The notes below the pieces were generated by a model, which saw only the letters and a program-made list of their open reading frames with translations, made no database searches and was not told the DNA's origin. A program made the translations under genes and the position numbers. DNA of 64,000 nt from Zunongwangia atlantica 22II14-10F7 (lineage in GTDB: Bacteria > Bacteroidota > Bacteroidia > Flavobacteriales > Flavobacteriaceae), in NCBI RefSeq assembly GCF_002094855.1, contig NZ_ARYN01000003.1:62001-126000 (forward strand), given 5' to 3'. Shown here in pieces: positions 36,912 to 47,069 of the stretch; position 1 is the first letter of the stretch, and each line of letters begins with the position of its first letter.

Positions 36912-36957
36912 TCTTAGAATTTCGTTTTACGAGAAACAAAATTCACGACCTTAACCT

Positions 36958-37461
36958 ATGAAAAAATTAGGCCTTATTTTATCGATTTTCGGCATTTTGA
37001 GCCTTGTTTCTTGCGGAATTTATTCGTTTACAGGAGCAAGTACTGGTGATGCCACGAGTTTTCAGGTTAATAATTTCCAGAATACTGCAGATTTGATAGA
37101 ACCGGGAATAGAGAGAACCTTTAAGCTTAACTTACAGGATCTTATTCAAAATCAAACAAATCTTACCTTAACAAATAATAACGCCGATCTTATTTTTGAA
37201 GGTGAAATTATCGATTATTATATTGCGCCGATGACGGCGACTGCACAGAACACGGCTGCACAAAATAGACTAACAATTGCAGTGCAGGTAAGATATTACA
37301 ACACGCTGGAACCTGAGAAAGATTTCGACAGGCGGTTTTCTTTCTATTACGATTATCCGGCAGGACAACAATTAGTAGGCGCAACACTTAATACTGCTAT
37401 TGAAGAAATTTACGACAGGATTACACAAGACGTTTTTAATGCTGCTTTAACCGATTGGTAA
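36958..37461 (+). CDS. lptE: LptE-family LPS-assembly lipoprotein
   Basis: A 167-residue lipoprotein: MKKLGLILSIFGILSLVSC gives a lipidated Cys at residue 19. The mature domain starts with YSFTGAS and follows the LptE pattern: a beta strand with VNNFQN, a helix with LNLQDLI, GEIIDYYIAP, and a final helix with EEIYDRITQDVFN. LptE plugs the LptD barrel that inserts lipopolysaccharide into the outer membrane. It lies between the sigma-54 regulator and a TPR-like protein. Confidence 0.88.
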   Translation: MKKLGLILSIFGILSLVSCGIYSFTGASTGDATSFQVNNFQNTADLIEPGIERTFKLNLQDLIQNQTNLTLTNNNADLIFEGEIIDYYIAPMTATAQNTAAQNRLTIAVQVRYYNTLEPEKDFDRRFSFYYDYPAGQQLVGATLNTAIEEIYDRITQDVFNAALTDW

Positions 37462-37469
37462 AATTAGCT

Positions 37470-38333
37470 ATGGATTTAAAGAATTTCACATATTTATTAG
37501 AACATCCCGAAGAAGTTTCGCCACAGGAAACTCGAGAGTTAGAGGATATTTTAATGAATGCTCCTTACTTTCAGGCGGCACGTGCTATTCGATTAAAAGG
37601 TTTAAAAGATGCAGAAAGCCCTTCGTACAATTCGGCTTTGCGAAAAACTGCAGCTTTTACTACCGACCGTGAAATCCTTTTTGAATATATAAGCTCTATA
37701 GATTTTAACCAAAATCGCATAGCCCATCAAATTAAAAAACAGGACGAAAAACTTAACAATCTCGAAGTTTACGAACCTATAGAAGTTTTAGGCAAAAAAA
37801 GCATGGCAATTGGCGAGGCCATACAAATGAAGCAGGACGAATCTGACAAGGTGATGGATCCTGAACTTTTTGAGCGTTCTAAAAATAGAGCACCTTCAGA
37901 ATTACCTGAAGATCAATTAAAAATTGGCAGCCCTTTGCAATTTAATAATGCTGAATCACACAGCTTTTCAGAATGGCTTAGATTAACTTCAGCCAAACCA
38001 CTTCAGCAACAAGATTCAGCTAAAAAAGAGCAAAATGCCCCTGAAAATATTCAGAAGAAATTTGACATTATTGACCGGTTTATTTCTAAGAACCCAAAAA
38101 TAAAACCGGCTAAATCTTCTCCAAAAGCCAGCGTTCCAGATCTTAGTAGCCCAGCTCCTGAGGCCTTAATGACAGAGACTTTAGCCCGAGTTTATCTTGA
38201 ACAAAAAAACTTTAAAAAGGCAATTCAGGCCTATAAAATTTTAATTTTGAAAAATCCCGAAAAAAGTGGTTTCTTTGCAGACCAAATTCGGGCAATCGAA
38301 AAATTACAGGAAAATAACACAGATAAAGAATGA
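37470..38333 (+). CDS. TPR-like hypothetical protein, 287 residues
   Basis: A soluble protein without signal peptide. Residues 1-80 form a helical region (LEHPEEVSPQETRELEDIL, then PYFQAARAIRLKGL), followed by a charged low-complexity middle and a single TPR-like helix pair at the C-terminus (ETLARVYLEQKNFKKAIQAYKIL). The function is unknown, but it keeps this place between lptE and secG in related bacteria as far as I recall. The ATG at 37470 is preferred to an upstream TTG that would overlap lptE. The last 4 bp overlap the secG start. Confidence 0.75.
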   Translation: MDLKNFTYLLEHPEEVSPQETRELEDILMNAPYFQAARAIRLKGLKDAESPSYNSALRKTAAFTTDREILFEYISSIDFNQNRIAHQIKKQDEKLNNLEVYEPIEVLGKKSMAIGEAIQMKQDESDKVMDPELFERSKNRAPSELPEDQLKIGSPLQFNNAESHSFSEWLRLTSAKPLQQQDSAKKEQNAPENIQKKFDIIDRFISKNPKIKPAKSSPKASVPDLSSPAPEALMTETLARVYLEQKNFKKAIQAYKILILKNPEKSGFFADQIRAIEKLQENNTDKE

Positions 38334-38695
38334 GCACATTCACAATTTTTTTAGTTTTAATAGTTATCGTAGCATTTTTGCTAGTGGTAGTTATCATGGT
38401 GCAAAATCCTAAAGGAGGCGGTTTATCTTCTTCTCTTGGTGGCGGCGGTCAACAAATTGGTGGTGTACAAAAAACAAACGATTTTTTAGATAAAAGTACC
38501 TGGACACTGGCAACCGTTTTATTAGTACTTATCCTTATTAGTAATGTTTCTATTATGGATGGTAGCAGCGGTTTTGGAGACTCTAAAATATTTGATGAGG
38601 ACGAAGTAGAAAATGCTTTACCAGAAGCAACTCCTGCACCAGCACAACAAACTGAACAAACAGAAGCAACTCCTGCTGCAGATAGCGCTCAGTAA
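38330..38695 (+). CDS. secG: Preprotein translocase subunit SecG
   Basis: A 121-residue membrane protein with two transmembrane helices (3-23 and about 54-73) joined by the SecG loop containing VQNPKGGGLSSSLGGGG. The C-terminal tail is acidic, then rich in Ala, Thr and Gln, longer than in E. coli. SecG supports the SecYE channel during protein export. It overlaps the upstream gene by 4 bp (coupled translation) and is followed by a strong terminator. Confidence 0.93.
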   Translation: MSTFTIFLVLIVIVAFLLVVVIMVQNPKGGGLSSSLGGGGQQIGGVQKTNDFLDKSTWTLATVLLVLILISNVSIMDGSSGFGDSKIFDEDEVENALPEATPAPAQQTEQTEATPAADSAQ

Positions 38696-38718
38696 AAAAT
38701 ATACCAGATTACATTTAT

Positions 38719-38752
38719 AAAATGCCAGCTTGTCACAAAGCTGGCATTTTTT
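38719..38752 (+). terminator. Terminator after secG
   Basis: A perfect 13-bp stem (38719-38731 with 38738-38750), six-base loop and T-rich tail. It ends the miaB-secG run and isolates the groES-groEL operon. Confidence 0.9.
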
Positions 38753-38846
38753 ATTTATTAATGTCAGCTTTTTTTTAGTGGCATAATTTTCGAAATATTC
38801 AAGATCGAATATTTAAAATTAATTAATCAAAATAAATTTAAAGAAA

Positions 38847-39122
38847 ATGGGACTAAACATTAAACCGCTTTCAGACAGAGTTCTTATCGAGCCTGTAGCA
38901 GCTGAAACAAAAACAGCTTCAGGTATCTATATTCCAGAAACTGCAAAAGAAAAACCACAAAGAGGTAAAGTTGTAGCAGTAGGTAAAGGAACTAAAGATC
39001 ACGAGATGACTGTTAGTGTTGGTGATATGGTTCTTTATGGCAAATACGCCGGTACCGAACTTAAATTAGAAGGTACAGATTATCTTATCATGAGAGAAGA
39101 CGATATTCTTGCTATCGTATAA
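38847..39122 (+). CDS. groS: Co-chaperonin GroES
   Basis: A 91-residue Cpn10 protein that caps the GroEL cavity. The opening [13 protein letters not shown], the mobile-loop region ([18 protein letters not shown]) and the [14 protein letters not shown] segment are all typical. It precedes groEL by 77 bp. I see no CIRCE element upstream, so HrcA control of the usual type is not indicated. Confidence 0.97.
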   Translation: MGLNIKPLSDRVLIEPVAAETKTASGIYIPETAKEKPQRGKVVAVGKGTKDHEMTVSVGDMVLYGKYAGTELKLEGTDYLIMREDDILAIV

Positions 39123-39157
39123 TTCTATTCTCAGACTCAATTTTAATTAAAAATTAA

Positions 39158-40837
<1,680 letters not shown>

Positions 40838-40861
40838 TCACATCACAAACCCAATAGTATT

Positions 40862-40897
40862 AAAAAGCTGTCTTATTCATTTAAGGCAGCTTTTTTT
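40862..40897 (+). terminator. Terminator after groEL
   Basis: A 14-bp stem with one G-T pair (40862-40875 with 40882-40895), a loop of about six bases and a run of T. The following ~240 bp up to 41141 is AT-rich with nothing else visible. Confidence 0.88.
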
Positions 40898-41141
40898 ATG
40901 CTGAAAGTTTTTAACCAGATATATTATTCAAAATCAAAAATTCATAAAAACATCCTTTTTAATGAAAACAATAAACTGCGAGTTTTGATTAAAATGAATT
41001 TACTATTGAAAAATATTCTTGAAAAGATCAATTTCTACGGAACAAAGAAAAGTTCCTCTCTAACTTTGATATAACTCGACTACTGAAATTAACGAGTTTC
41101 ATAACGGAAGAGAAATTAGTAAATTTTAAGACTTCTTTCGC

Positions 41142-41279
41142 TTAATGTAAAAAAGCTCCTAGAAAGCCTGCCTTAAAATCACTCCAATCCATAATTATCT
41201 GAAAAACAACGATTGCCAGAATAATTAGAACTGCTGTTCTTAATTTAGCCTCTGGTTTTCCTTTCTGCTCAGTATTCAT
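41142..41279 (-). CDS. Small single-pass membrane protein, 45 residues
   Basis: A short frame on the minus strand encodes a polar Lys-rich N-terminus (MNTEQKGKPEAKLR), one transmembrane helix (about 15-30, TAVLIILAIVVFQIIM) and a short tail with DWSDFKAGFLGAFLH. Positive charges before the helix suggest the N-terminus is cytoplasmic. I do not recognise a family. It lies 38 bp after the cutC stop on the same strand, so it is probably the last gene of the GLPGLI/TonB-receptor-like/cutC operon. The well-formed helix and clean ATG support it. Confidence 0.6.
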   Translation of the reverse strand: MNTEQKGKPEAKLRTAVLIILAIVVFQIIMDWSDFKAGFLGAFLH

Positions 41280-41317
41280 ATAAAAAACGTTTGGATTAGC
41301 TAAATTATAAAAAAATA

Positions 41318-41947
41318 TTAAAATTCACCAAGAATTCGGCGACCATGATAAGCCCGCGCACCGATACTTTGATGTATTTCGTCTAAATTTTTATTTGTAA
41401 CCCGCCCGGCCGGCATGATTTCCAGTTTATTACCGGCAATTGCAATCATTCCTTTTAAAGTCGAAATTCCTTCTTTTGCGGTTGCTTTTCCTCCTGAACT
41501 TAAAATTGTAGAAATTCCATCGATTTTCGATAATTCTTCGGTTGCTTTTAAAATATCTGGTGTTTCATCAATGGCTTTATGAATTACTACTTTTAATGGT
41601 TTAGAAAGTGTTACCAAAGTAGAAATTCGGTCTAAATCCAAAGTTTTATCTTCTTTTAGGATTCCAAAAACAACTCCTTCTACTCCAATTGCTTTACAAA
41701 ATGAGATATCCTGCTTCATTACATCAAATTCGGCTTCAGAATATACAAAATCGCCTCCCCGGGGACGAATCATCACGCGAAACGGAATCTTCAGTTGTGC
41801 TTTTGCCTTTTCAATAACACTTCTTTCCGGAGTAATTCCATCTTGCGACAAGTCTGCGCACAGTTCTACTCGGTCTGCGCCAAGTTTTTCAGTTTTTAAG
41901 GCTTCTTCTAAAGATTCTACGCAGGCTTCTTTGACGAAATTGGTCAT
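41318..41947 (-). CDS. cutC: CutC family protein
   Basis: A 209-residue TIM-barrel protein of the CutC family, slightly shorter than the ~245-residue E. coli protein. Typical stretches are ESLEEALKTEKLGADRVELCADLSQDG split by family motifs, FRVMIRPRGGDFVYS, VVFGILKEDKTLD, KVVIHKAIDE and ILSSGGKATAKEG. CutC was first linked to copper handling, but its biochemical role is unsettled. It starts 1 bp after the TonB-receptor-like gene stop, so it belongs to the GLPGLI operon, an unusual setting for a presumed housekeeping gene. Confidence 0.92.
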   Translation of the reverse strand: MTNFVKEACVESLEEALKTEKLGADRVELCADLSQDGITPERSVIEKAKAQLKIPFRVMIRPRGGDFVYSEAEFDVMKQDISFCKAIGVEGVVFGILKEDKTLDLDRISTLVTLSKPLKVVIHKAIDETPDILKATEELSKIDGISTILSSGGKATAKEGISTLKGMIAIAGNKLEIMPAGRVTNKNLDEIHQSIGARAYHGRRILGEF

Positions 41948-41948
41948 T

Positions 41949-44585
41949 TTAAAAGGTAAATTTTAAGGTGGCTAATACCTGCGATGGCCGTAATCGATAA
42001 CTACTTTGCACGTAATAATACTCGTTATTATACGCATTAATAAAGGTATCTGTGTTCAGGATATTGCGCCAGCTAATGTTAAGATCCATTTTAGGTTTCT
42101 CAAAAGTAAACTGATAGCTTAGGTTCACAAAATAATTGGTGCCATTTTCAGATAAAGAATTGCCATAATATTCGCCTCCCGCACTTAAATATTGATTGTC
42201 TTTTGGATAAAAATAAAGATCGAGCGTATGCTGCTGAGTTTCTATTGTTTGAAAATCTCCATCTTCGAAACCTGAAGTATAAGTAGTATAATTACCCGAA
42301 TAATTCGCAATTAGCCAACTGGAAATTTCAGCATCTAGGCTTCCTCGAAAATTTAAACTTCTTGTGTTTACTTCGGCCAGCGTATTATTTAAAAGCTGCT
42401 GACGTTTTGATAAATTATAGGAAGTATTCAATTTAAGCGTTGTTTTCATTTTCCTAAAATACTTACTTCCACCGGCTCTAAAACTATGATTATCGGAGTT
42501 ATTATCTAAAGCTACAGCTTCTAAAATTGTTGTCCCATTTTCACCAATATTAGAACTGTACAGCAAATTATTTTCAGAATAATTATAAGAATAAGATGCG
42601 CTTAAGAATAACTGTTTTAAGGGATTTCGATACCCCAGCCCGGCATTATAAATTTGTCTTGTTTCTTCGGAAATCGGGGCGTTATACCTATTTAGATTTC
42701 GATATCCATTTAGTAAAAAGCCATAATATAATTGCTGAAGTTCCCCAAAATCATACCTTAAGGCTGCTGAAGCATTTGCATCCCAATAAGCAGAAAGTTT
42801 TTTATTCATAGAAAAATAAGGTTCAAAAATCAGCCGATCCAACTCCCTGGTTTCTTCAAAATTATCATCCTCTAAACGAAAACTTTTAAATTCTAGCGGC
42901 GTACTTAAACTCAAATTCCAAGTTTCATCTTTACTTTTAAATCTGAAAGAGTTTTTAAAATAGACCGAAGATTCTACAAATTCGGTTCTGTTCTTAAAAT
43001 CAGCATCAAAAACCTCTTCTCCATCTTCCAAAAAAATATCGGTATCTAATTGCTGATTCTGGATAGAAAATCCAAATTTAGGTGCTATGGTAAATTTCCC
43101 TAACGCTTCGGTAAAGCCGGCCGAATTATCGGTGTATATTTTTCTGGTTGAAACTAATTGCTGAAGCTGTTCATAAGGCTCACCATCGTTAAAAATGGCT
43201 TCAAACTGTCCCGGCTTTACTAAAAGATCCTGATTATTTTCAGCAAAACCTGTATTTGAAGTAAAAGTGATCAATTGCTTTCCTACAGTTCTAAGCAGGC
43301 GTAAATCGTTTTTAATTCCGAAGAAAGGATTGTCCATCTGCTGCATTATTCGTGTATCAGGACGATCAATTAAACCGCGTTTGGCATTCCAGGACCCATT
43401 AAAGGCTAGTTGATCTTTAAAATAATTTTTATCGGCATTATTCTCTAAAGTAAGCTCTCCTTCCAACTTACTTATAAAAATATCGTTATTCGTATTTTCG
43501 ATAACATCGATCGTATCTGTAGGAGTAAAATAGCGTGTTTGAGTACTACCATCCTGTTGCTGATAATCATTAAGGTAAGAAATATTCAGTTTTAGATCTA
43601 AATCTTTTTTAATGCGCTGTAAAATATTTCCCGAAAGTAAATGAACATTATTATCTAGCCAACGCTCGGAAGAAAATGGAGGTGGCGACACATTTTGTAT
43701 CGAAACCCAATTCTCCTGATCTATACCAAAATTATTTCCATAGAAGTTCTGTGAAAAATTAAGAACCTCACCAGAGGCATCTACGCCAGTATTGTTACTT
43801 TGGTAAGTAACGATCGCCTGTCTTTTCTTTGTAAATATCATTGGTGTAACTTTAGCTTGCCATAGTAAAGGCGCTGCACCAATCCCTGCGGTTGCTGTCC
43901 CGCTAAACGTGATATCTTTTTTTAGTTTTATATTGATCGAAGCTCTTTCTGAAAACTCTAAACTATCCAAAACTTTTACCGGCTGATGATTTTCTAGAAT
44001 TTCGATTTTAGAAACCGCATTTGCCGAAAGGTTATTATTGGCAAGGTTATAACGCCCTTCCAACATATCTAAACCTTCGATATAATATTTCTGGATGGGC
44101 TCATCTTTATAATAAATCCCCCCATTTGGTCGAATTTCGATCCCAGGAATTTTCTTTAGTACATCTGCAATAACCCGGTCGTTTTTACCTTTAAAAGCAT
44201 CTACCGAAAAACTGAGCGTATCGCCACGTTGCTGTAAAATTTCAGATTTTACGATTACTTCTTTTAAAGCTTCAGAAGAAGGCGAAAGTTTCACTTCTAA
44301 TTGCTGCGCTTTATTGAGAATAGTTTTTTCGAACGTAGCAAAACCTATGTAAGAAACTTTTAGAAACAAGGATTCACTCTCACTTTTCACGGCTACCTTA
44401 AATTTTCCATCGGTGTCTGAAATTCCATAAGCCAGGATCGAAGAAACCGAATCTTTACTGATCATTATTGTTGCACCACTAAGCTTTTTACTGTTATCAT
44501 CGAAAACCTGCCCGGTAATTTCAGTTTGAGAATAGCCTGCAAAAACAACGAATATTGATAGAATTATAAAGAGGATTTTTTTCAT
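41949..44585 (-). CDS. TonB-receptor-like outer membrane protein with carboxypeptidase-regulatory domain
   Basis: An 878-residue outer membrane beta-barrel protein. After the signal peptide (MKKILFIILSIFVVFAGYSQ) comes a CarboxypepD_reg-like domain (about 22-105, ITGQVFDDNSKKLSGATI), a plug-like domain (about 110-225, DVLKKIPGIEI and YYIEGLDMLEGRYNLANNNLS) and a long aromatic-ended barrel finishing in TLKFTF. No SusD partner is adjacent. In flavobacteria this receptor type often follows GLPGLI genes. Here it lies 1 bp downstream of the fifth GLPGLI gene and 1 bp upstream of cutC. The substrate is unknown. Confidence 0.88.
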   Translation of the reverse strand: MKKILFIILSIFVVFAGYSQTEITGQVFDDNSKKLSGATIMISKDSVSSILAYGISDTDGKFKVAVKSESESLFLKVSYIGFATFEKTILNKAQQLEVKLSPSSEALKEVIVKSEILQQRGDTLSFSVDAFKGKNDRVIADVLKKIPGIEIRPNGGIYYKDEPIQKYYIEGLDMLEGRYNLANNNLSANAVSKIEILENHQPVKVLDSLEFSERASINIKLKKDITFSGTATAGIGAAPLLWQAKVTPMIFTKKRQAIVTYQSNNTGVDASGEVLNFSQNFYGNNFGIDQENWVSIQNVSPPPFSSERWLDNNVHLLSGNILQRIKKDLDLKLNISYLNDYQQQDGSTQTRYFTPTDTIDVIENTNNDIFISKLEGELTLENNADKNYFKDQLAFNGSWNAKRGLIDRPDTRIMQQMDNPFFGIKNDLRLLRTVGKQLITFTSNTGFAENNQDLLVKPGQFEAIFNDGEPYEQLQQLVSTRKIYTDNSAGFTEALGKFTIAPKFGFSIQNQQLDTDIFLEDGEEVFDADFKNRTEFVESSVYFKNSFRFKSKDETWNLSLSTPLEFKSFRLEDDNFEETRELDRLIFEPYFSMNKKLSAYWDANASAALRYDFGELQQLYYGFLLNGYRNLNRYNAPISEETRQIYNAGLGYRNPLKQLFLSASYSYNYSENNLLYSSNIGENGTTILEAVALDNNSDNHSFRAGGSKYFRKMKTTLKLNTSYNLSKRQQLLNNTLAEVNTRSLNFRGSLDAEISSWLIANYSGNYTTYTSGFEDGDFQTIETQQHTLDLYFYPKDNQYLSAGGEYYGNSLSENGTNYFVNLSYQFTFEKPKMDLNISWRNILNTDTFINAYNNEYYYVQSSYRLRPSQVLATLKFTF

Positions 44586-44586
44586 G

Positions 44587-45390
44587 TTATTGCAGTTCTA
44601 TAGGATTATTTTCTTTCTCCAACATTTTGGTAAAGGAGGCTACCATTTTTTTATGATATTCAGGATTAAGCTTATCATTAGTATTTCCTCTTAATGCTTG
44701 CATATGCATCATAGGATCTCGACGATACTCATACAATCTTTCTGCAATATCTTCTTGGGTACTTTCAATATATTGTTTAAAATTTATCTTATAAGTAAGG
44801 GCAGGTGCGAGCTTCTCTAAACCTATAAAAGAAAAAACGTAATCATTCCCGGTATCGGCAATTTCTAATATTAAGCCCGGCAAGCCATTAAATTTATAAG
44901 GGCCGTCTGAAACTGGAACTTCAGTAGTAAACCAGGCAATATAATCCCGCCCAGCAAATGATTTAGTTGCTTTTTGAGCTTTACAACCTTTGATCACTCT
45001 TGTTTCAGGATGGATTTCCCAATCAAAAAGACCTAACTCCTGAACGTAGAAAAAATCGGTCATTGGAACAAAAACCGAATTATACATTTTTGATGCTCCC
45101 CGATCTTTGATGGTTTTGGTAAAGAATTTTGTAACTGCCGCACGCGATATATTTCCGCCATTTCCTCTTGTTACAATTGGATTTGCCAAAACATATGCCC
45201 TACTGGAAAATTGAGAAATCTCATCTCCTAAATACAGGATCATGTATTCTGATATTTTTTCTGCTGAAGTAGAATCCAATTTAAAATCAAGCTTATAAGT
45301 GACCTTATAATCGAATTTTCCTTTTAATTTTTCCTGTGCTGAAATATTGTAAAAACAGCATAATAGGATTATAAACAGTTTTAGTTTCAT
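44587..45390 (-). CDS. GLPGLI family protein, copy 1
   Basis: A 267-residue secreted protein of the Bacteroidetes GLPGLI family (unknown function). The signal peptide is MKLKLFIILLCCFYNISAQ. The name motif GLPGLI is at 169-174, inside the block FAGRDYIAWFTTEVPVSDG followed by PYKFNGLPGLILEI. The tail is ENNPIELQ. It groups with copy 2 by the YKLxFKLDST and SEYMxLYLG stretches. It differs from the others in TTE where they have PE (WFTPE), and it has a Cys in KGCKAQK. It is the last GLPGLI gene before the TonB-receptor-like gene, which starts 1 bp later. Confidence 0.9.
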   Translation of the reverse strand: MKLKLFIILLCCFYNISAQEKLKGKFDYKVTYKLDFKLDSTSAEKISEYMILYLGDEISQFSSRAYVLANPIVTRGNGGNISRAAVTKFFTKTIKDRGASKMYNSVFVPMTDFFYVQELGLFDWEIHPETRVIKGCKAQKATKSFAGRDYIAWFTTEVPVSDGPYKFNGLPGLILEIADTGNDYVFSFIGLEKLAPALTYKINFKQYIESTQEDIAERLYEYRRDPMMHMQALRGNTNDKLNPEYHKKMVASFTKMLEKENNPIELQ

Positions 45391-45419
45391 GATGGTTTTT
45401 GATTGATGATTTTTTTAGA

Positions 45420-46211
45420 CTATTCCAGTTCTATCGGATTATTTTCTTTCTCCAGCATTTCAGCAAAAGATTCGATGTATTTTTGATGAACTTCTGGCGA
45501 AATAGTAATGTTTGGATTGTTTACATAAGTAAAAGGATCTTTGCGATAACGAAGGTTAGTTGCTTTTAACTCGGCCGGACTTGTTTTTATAAGCTGATTA
45601 AATTTTAATTGAAAATCCTGTTTTGGCGATAGCTTTTTTAAACCGACAAACTCAAAATTCCATTCACTTTCAACGTCTGAAATCTCTAAAATTAATCCCG
45701 GCAAACCATTAAATTTATAAGGCCCGTCTGAGATTGGAACCTCTGGAGTAAACCATGCCACATAATCTCTCCCTGCAAAGTTTGTAATAGCTTTTTGGAC
45801 TTTATATCCCTTTATTTCTTTGGTTTCTGTTTCTATTTGCCAATTGAAGAGATGCTTATCCTGTCCAAAATAAAATCGATCTGCAGCGATTGTATGAATA
45901 TAAAATAACCTATCGTTTTTTATTTCTTTTAAAATTTGATAATGAAAATTGGTTAAGGCATTTTTAGATGTACTGCCAGAGTTTCCCTTTACTTTTATTT
46001 GATCTGCAAAATTTTGAGCTCTACTTATATAATATGAATAATCTTTTCCCAGATACAACATCATATATTCACTTTCGGGCTTAACAAGAGTAGAATCTAA
46101 TTTAAAAGACAACTTATAAATTACTTCATAATCGAATTTTTCTTTTATAGTTCCCTGTGCTGAAATCCTAAAAGAGAAAAATATTAATAGGAATAATAAC
46201 TTTAGTTTCAT
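45420..46211 (-). CDS. GLPGLI family protein, copy 2
   Basis: A 263-residue secreted GLPGLI protein with signal peptide MKLKLLFLLIFFSFRISAQ. It carries FAGRDYVAWFTPEVPISDG and PYKFNGLPGLILEISD, and ends ENNPIELE. It is closest to copy 1 (44587-45390): similar signal peptides, FKLDST, SEYMxLYLG and LEKENNPIEL tails. The distance from the preceding copy 3 stop is 27 bp and to copy 1 is 29 bp, so the row is one transcription unit. No transmembrane segment or cysteine-based lipid signal, so it is likely periplasmic or loosely outer-membrane associated. Confidence 0.9.
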   Translation of the reverse strand: MKLKLLFLLIFFSFRISAQGTIKEKFDYEVIYKLSFKLDSTLVKPESEYMMLYLGKDYSYYISRAQNFADQIKVKGNSGSTSKNALTNFHYQILKEIKNDRLFYIHTIAADRFYFGQDKHLFNWQIETETKEIKGYKVQKAITNFAGRDYVAWFTPEVPISDGPYKFNGLPGLILEISDVESEWNFEFVGLKKLSPKQDFQLKFNQLIKTSPAELKATNLRYRKDPFTYVNNPNITISPEVHQKYIESFAEMLEKENNPIELE

Positions 46212-46238
46212 GATGAATTTCGATTGATGATAGTTTTG

Positions 46239-47054
46239 CTACGGAAGCTCAATTGGATTATTTCGTTTTTTATACTTTTTGGTTAACTCCTTTCTTTGTT
46301 TAGCTTCATCTTCTTCGCTCCAACCAAATCTAATTCCTGCCTTCTGCATTGTACCAATAGGATCACGATTATAATCGTCACGAACCTGGTCGAGTTCTTT
46401 TTGAGAAACTGTTTTATAGTCATCTAAATTCAGTATTCTACTTACTGGTTTCTCTAATTCCTGAAAACTTGTTAAGCTAAAATGATATTGATTTTGTAAA
46501 TCTGAAATTTCTAAAATAAGTCCCGGCAAACCAGCAAATTTGTATGGCCCATCTGAAAATGGAAGCTCTGGTGCGAACCAGGCGACATAATTTCTACCTG
46601 CAAAAGCACCCCTAGCTTTTTGAACCTTAAACCCAATTATTTCTTTAGTTTCTGATTGAATTTCCCAATCGATCTGATTTAGATCCTGCTTATATTTAAA
46701 ACTGTATTGAAAAACCTTTTCGGCTAAAACAAGTTCACTTTGCTGGTAATCCTTGAAAATCGTGTATTTAAAATCGGTCATTTGATTATACTTGTCCATC
46801 CTTACTGTTTCAGGATTGGGCATATTCTCTAAAGAATCTTTAATCGCCTGGCCTAAGCTAGAATATCGTGATTGCCCATCACCTAAATAAAGAACACCAA
46901 CTTCAGACTTTATAGAGTTTTCATCAGTAGAATCTTCCTGATACTCGAGTTCGTAGGTCGCTTTATAATTGAATGTTGTCTGTGCTTCTTGCTGCGCTGA
47001 AATCTTAAAAGAAAAGAAGAGCAACATTAAAGCTATTTTAAATTTCATAATCAT
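46239..47054 (-). CDS. GLPGLI family protein, copy 3
   Basis: A 271-residue secreted GLPGLI protein. The signal peptide is MIMKFKIALMLLFFSFKISAQ. Motif block: FAGRNYVAWFAPELPFSDG then PYKFAGLPGLILEISDLQ; tail RNNPIELP. With copies 4 and 6 it makes a subgroup marked by YKATYELEYQEDSTDENSI, SRYSSLGQAI and LNLDDYKTVSQKELDQVRDDY. The middle segment (85-125) varies most among copies. It lies 15 bp after copy 4 and 27 bp before copy 2. Confidence 0.9.
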   Translation of the reverse strand: MIMKFKIALMLLFFSFKISAQQEAQTTFNYKATYELEYQEDSTDENSIKSEVGVLYLGDGQSRYSSLGQAIKDSLENMPNPETVRMDKYNQMTDFKYTIFKDYQQSELVLAEKVFQYSFKYKQDLNQIDWEIQSETKEIIGFKVQKARGAFAGRNYVAWFAPELPFSDGPYKFAGLPGLILEISDLQNQYHFSLTSFQELEKPVSRILNLDDYKTVSQKELDQVRDDYNRDPIGTMQKAGIRFGWSEEDEAKQRKELTKKYKKRNNPIELP

Positions 47055-47069
47055 TTTCGATTTATAAAT

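Noticed and set aside
38753-38846. CIRCE heat-shock operator upstream of groES
   Set aside because: I looked for the TTAGCACTC-N9-GAGTGCTAA inverted repeat and did not find it.
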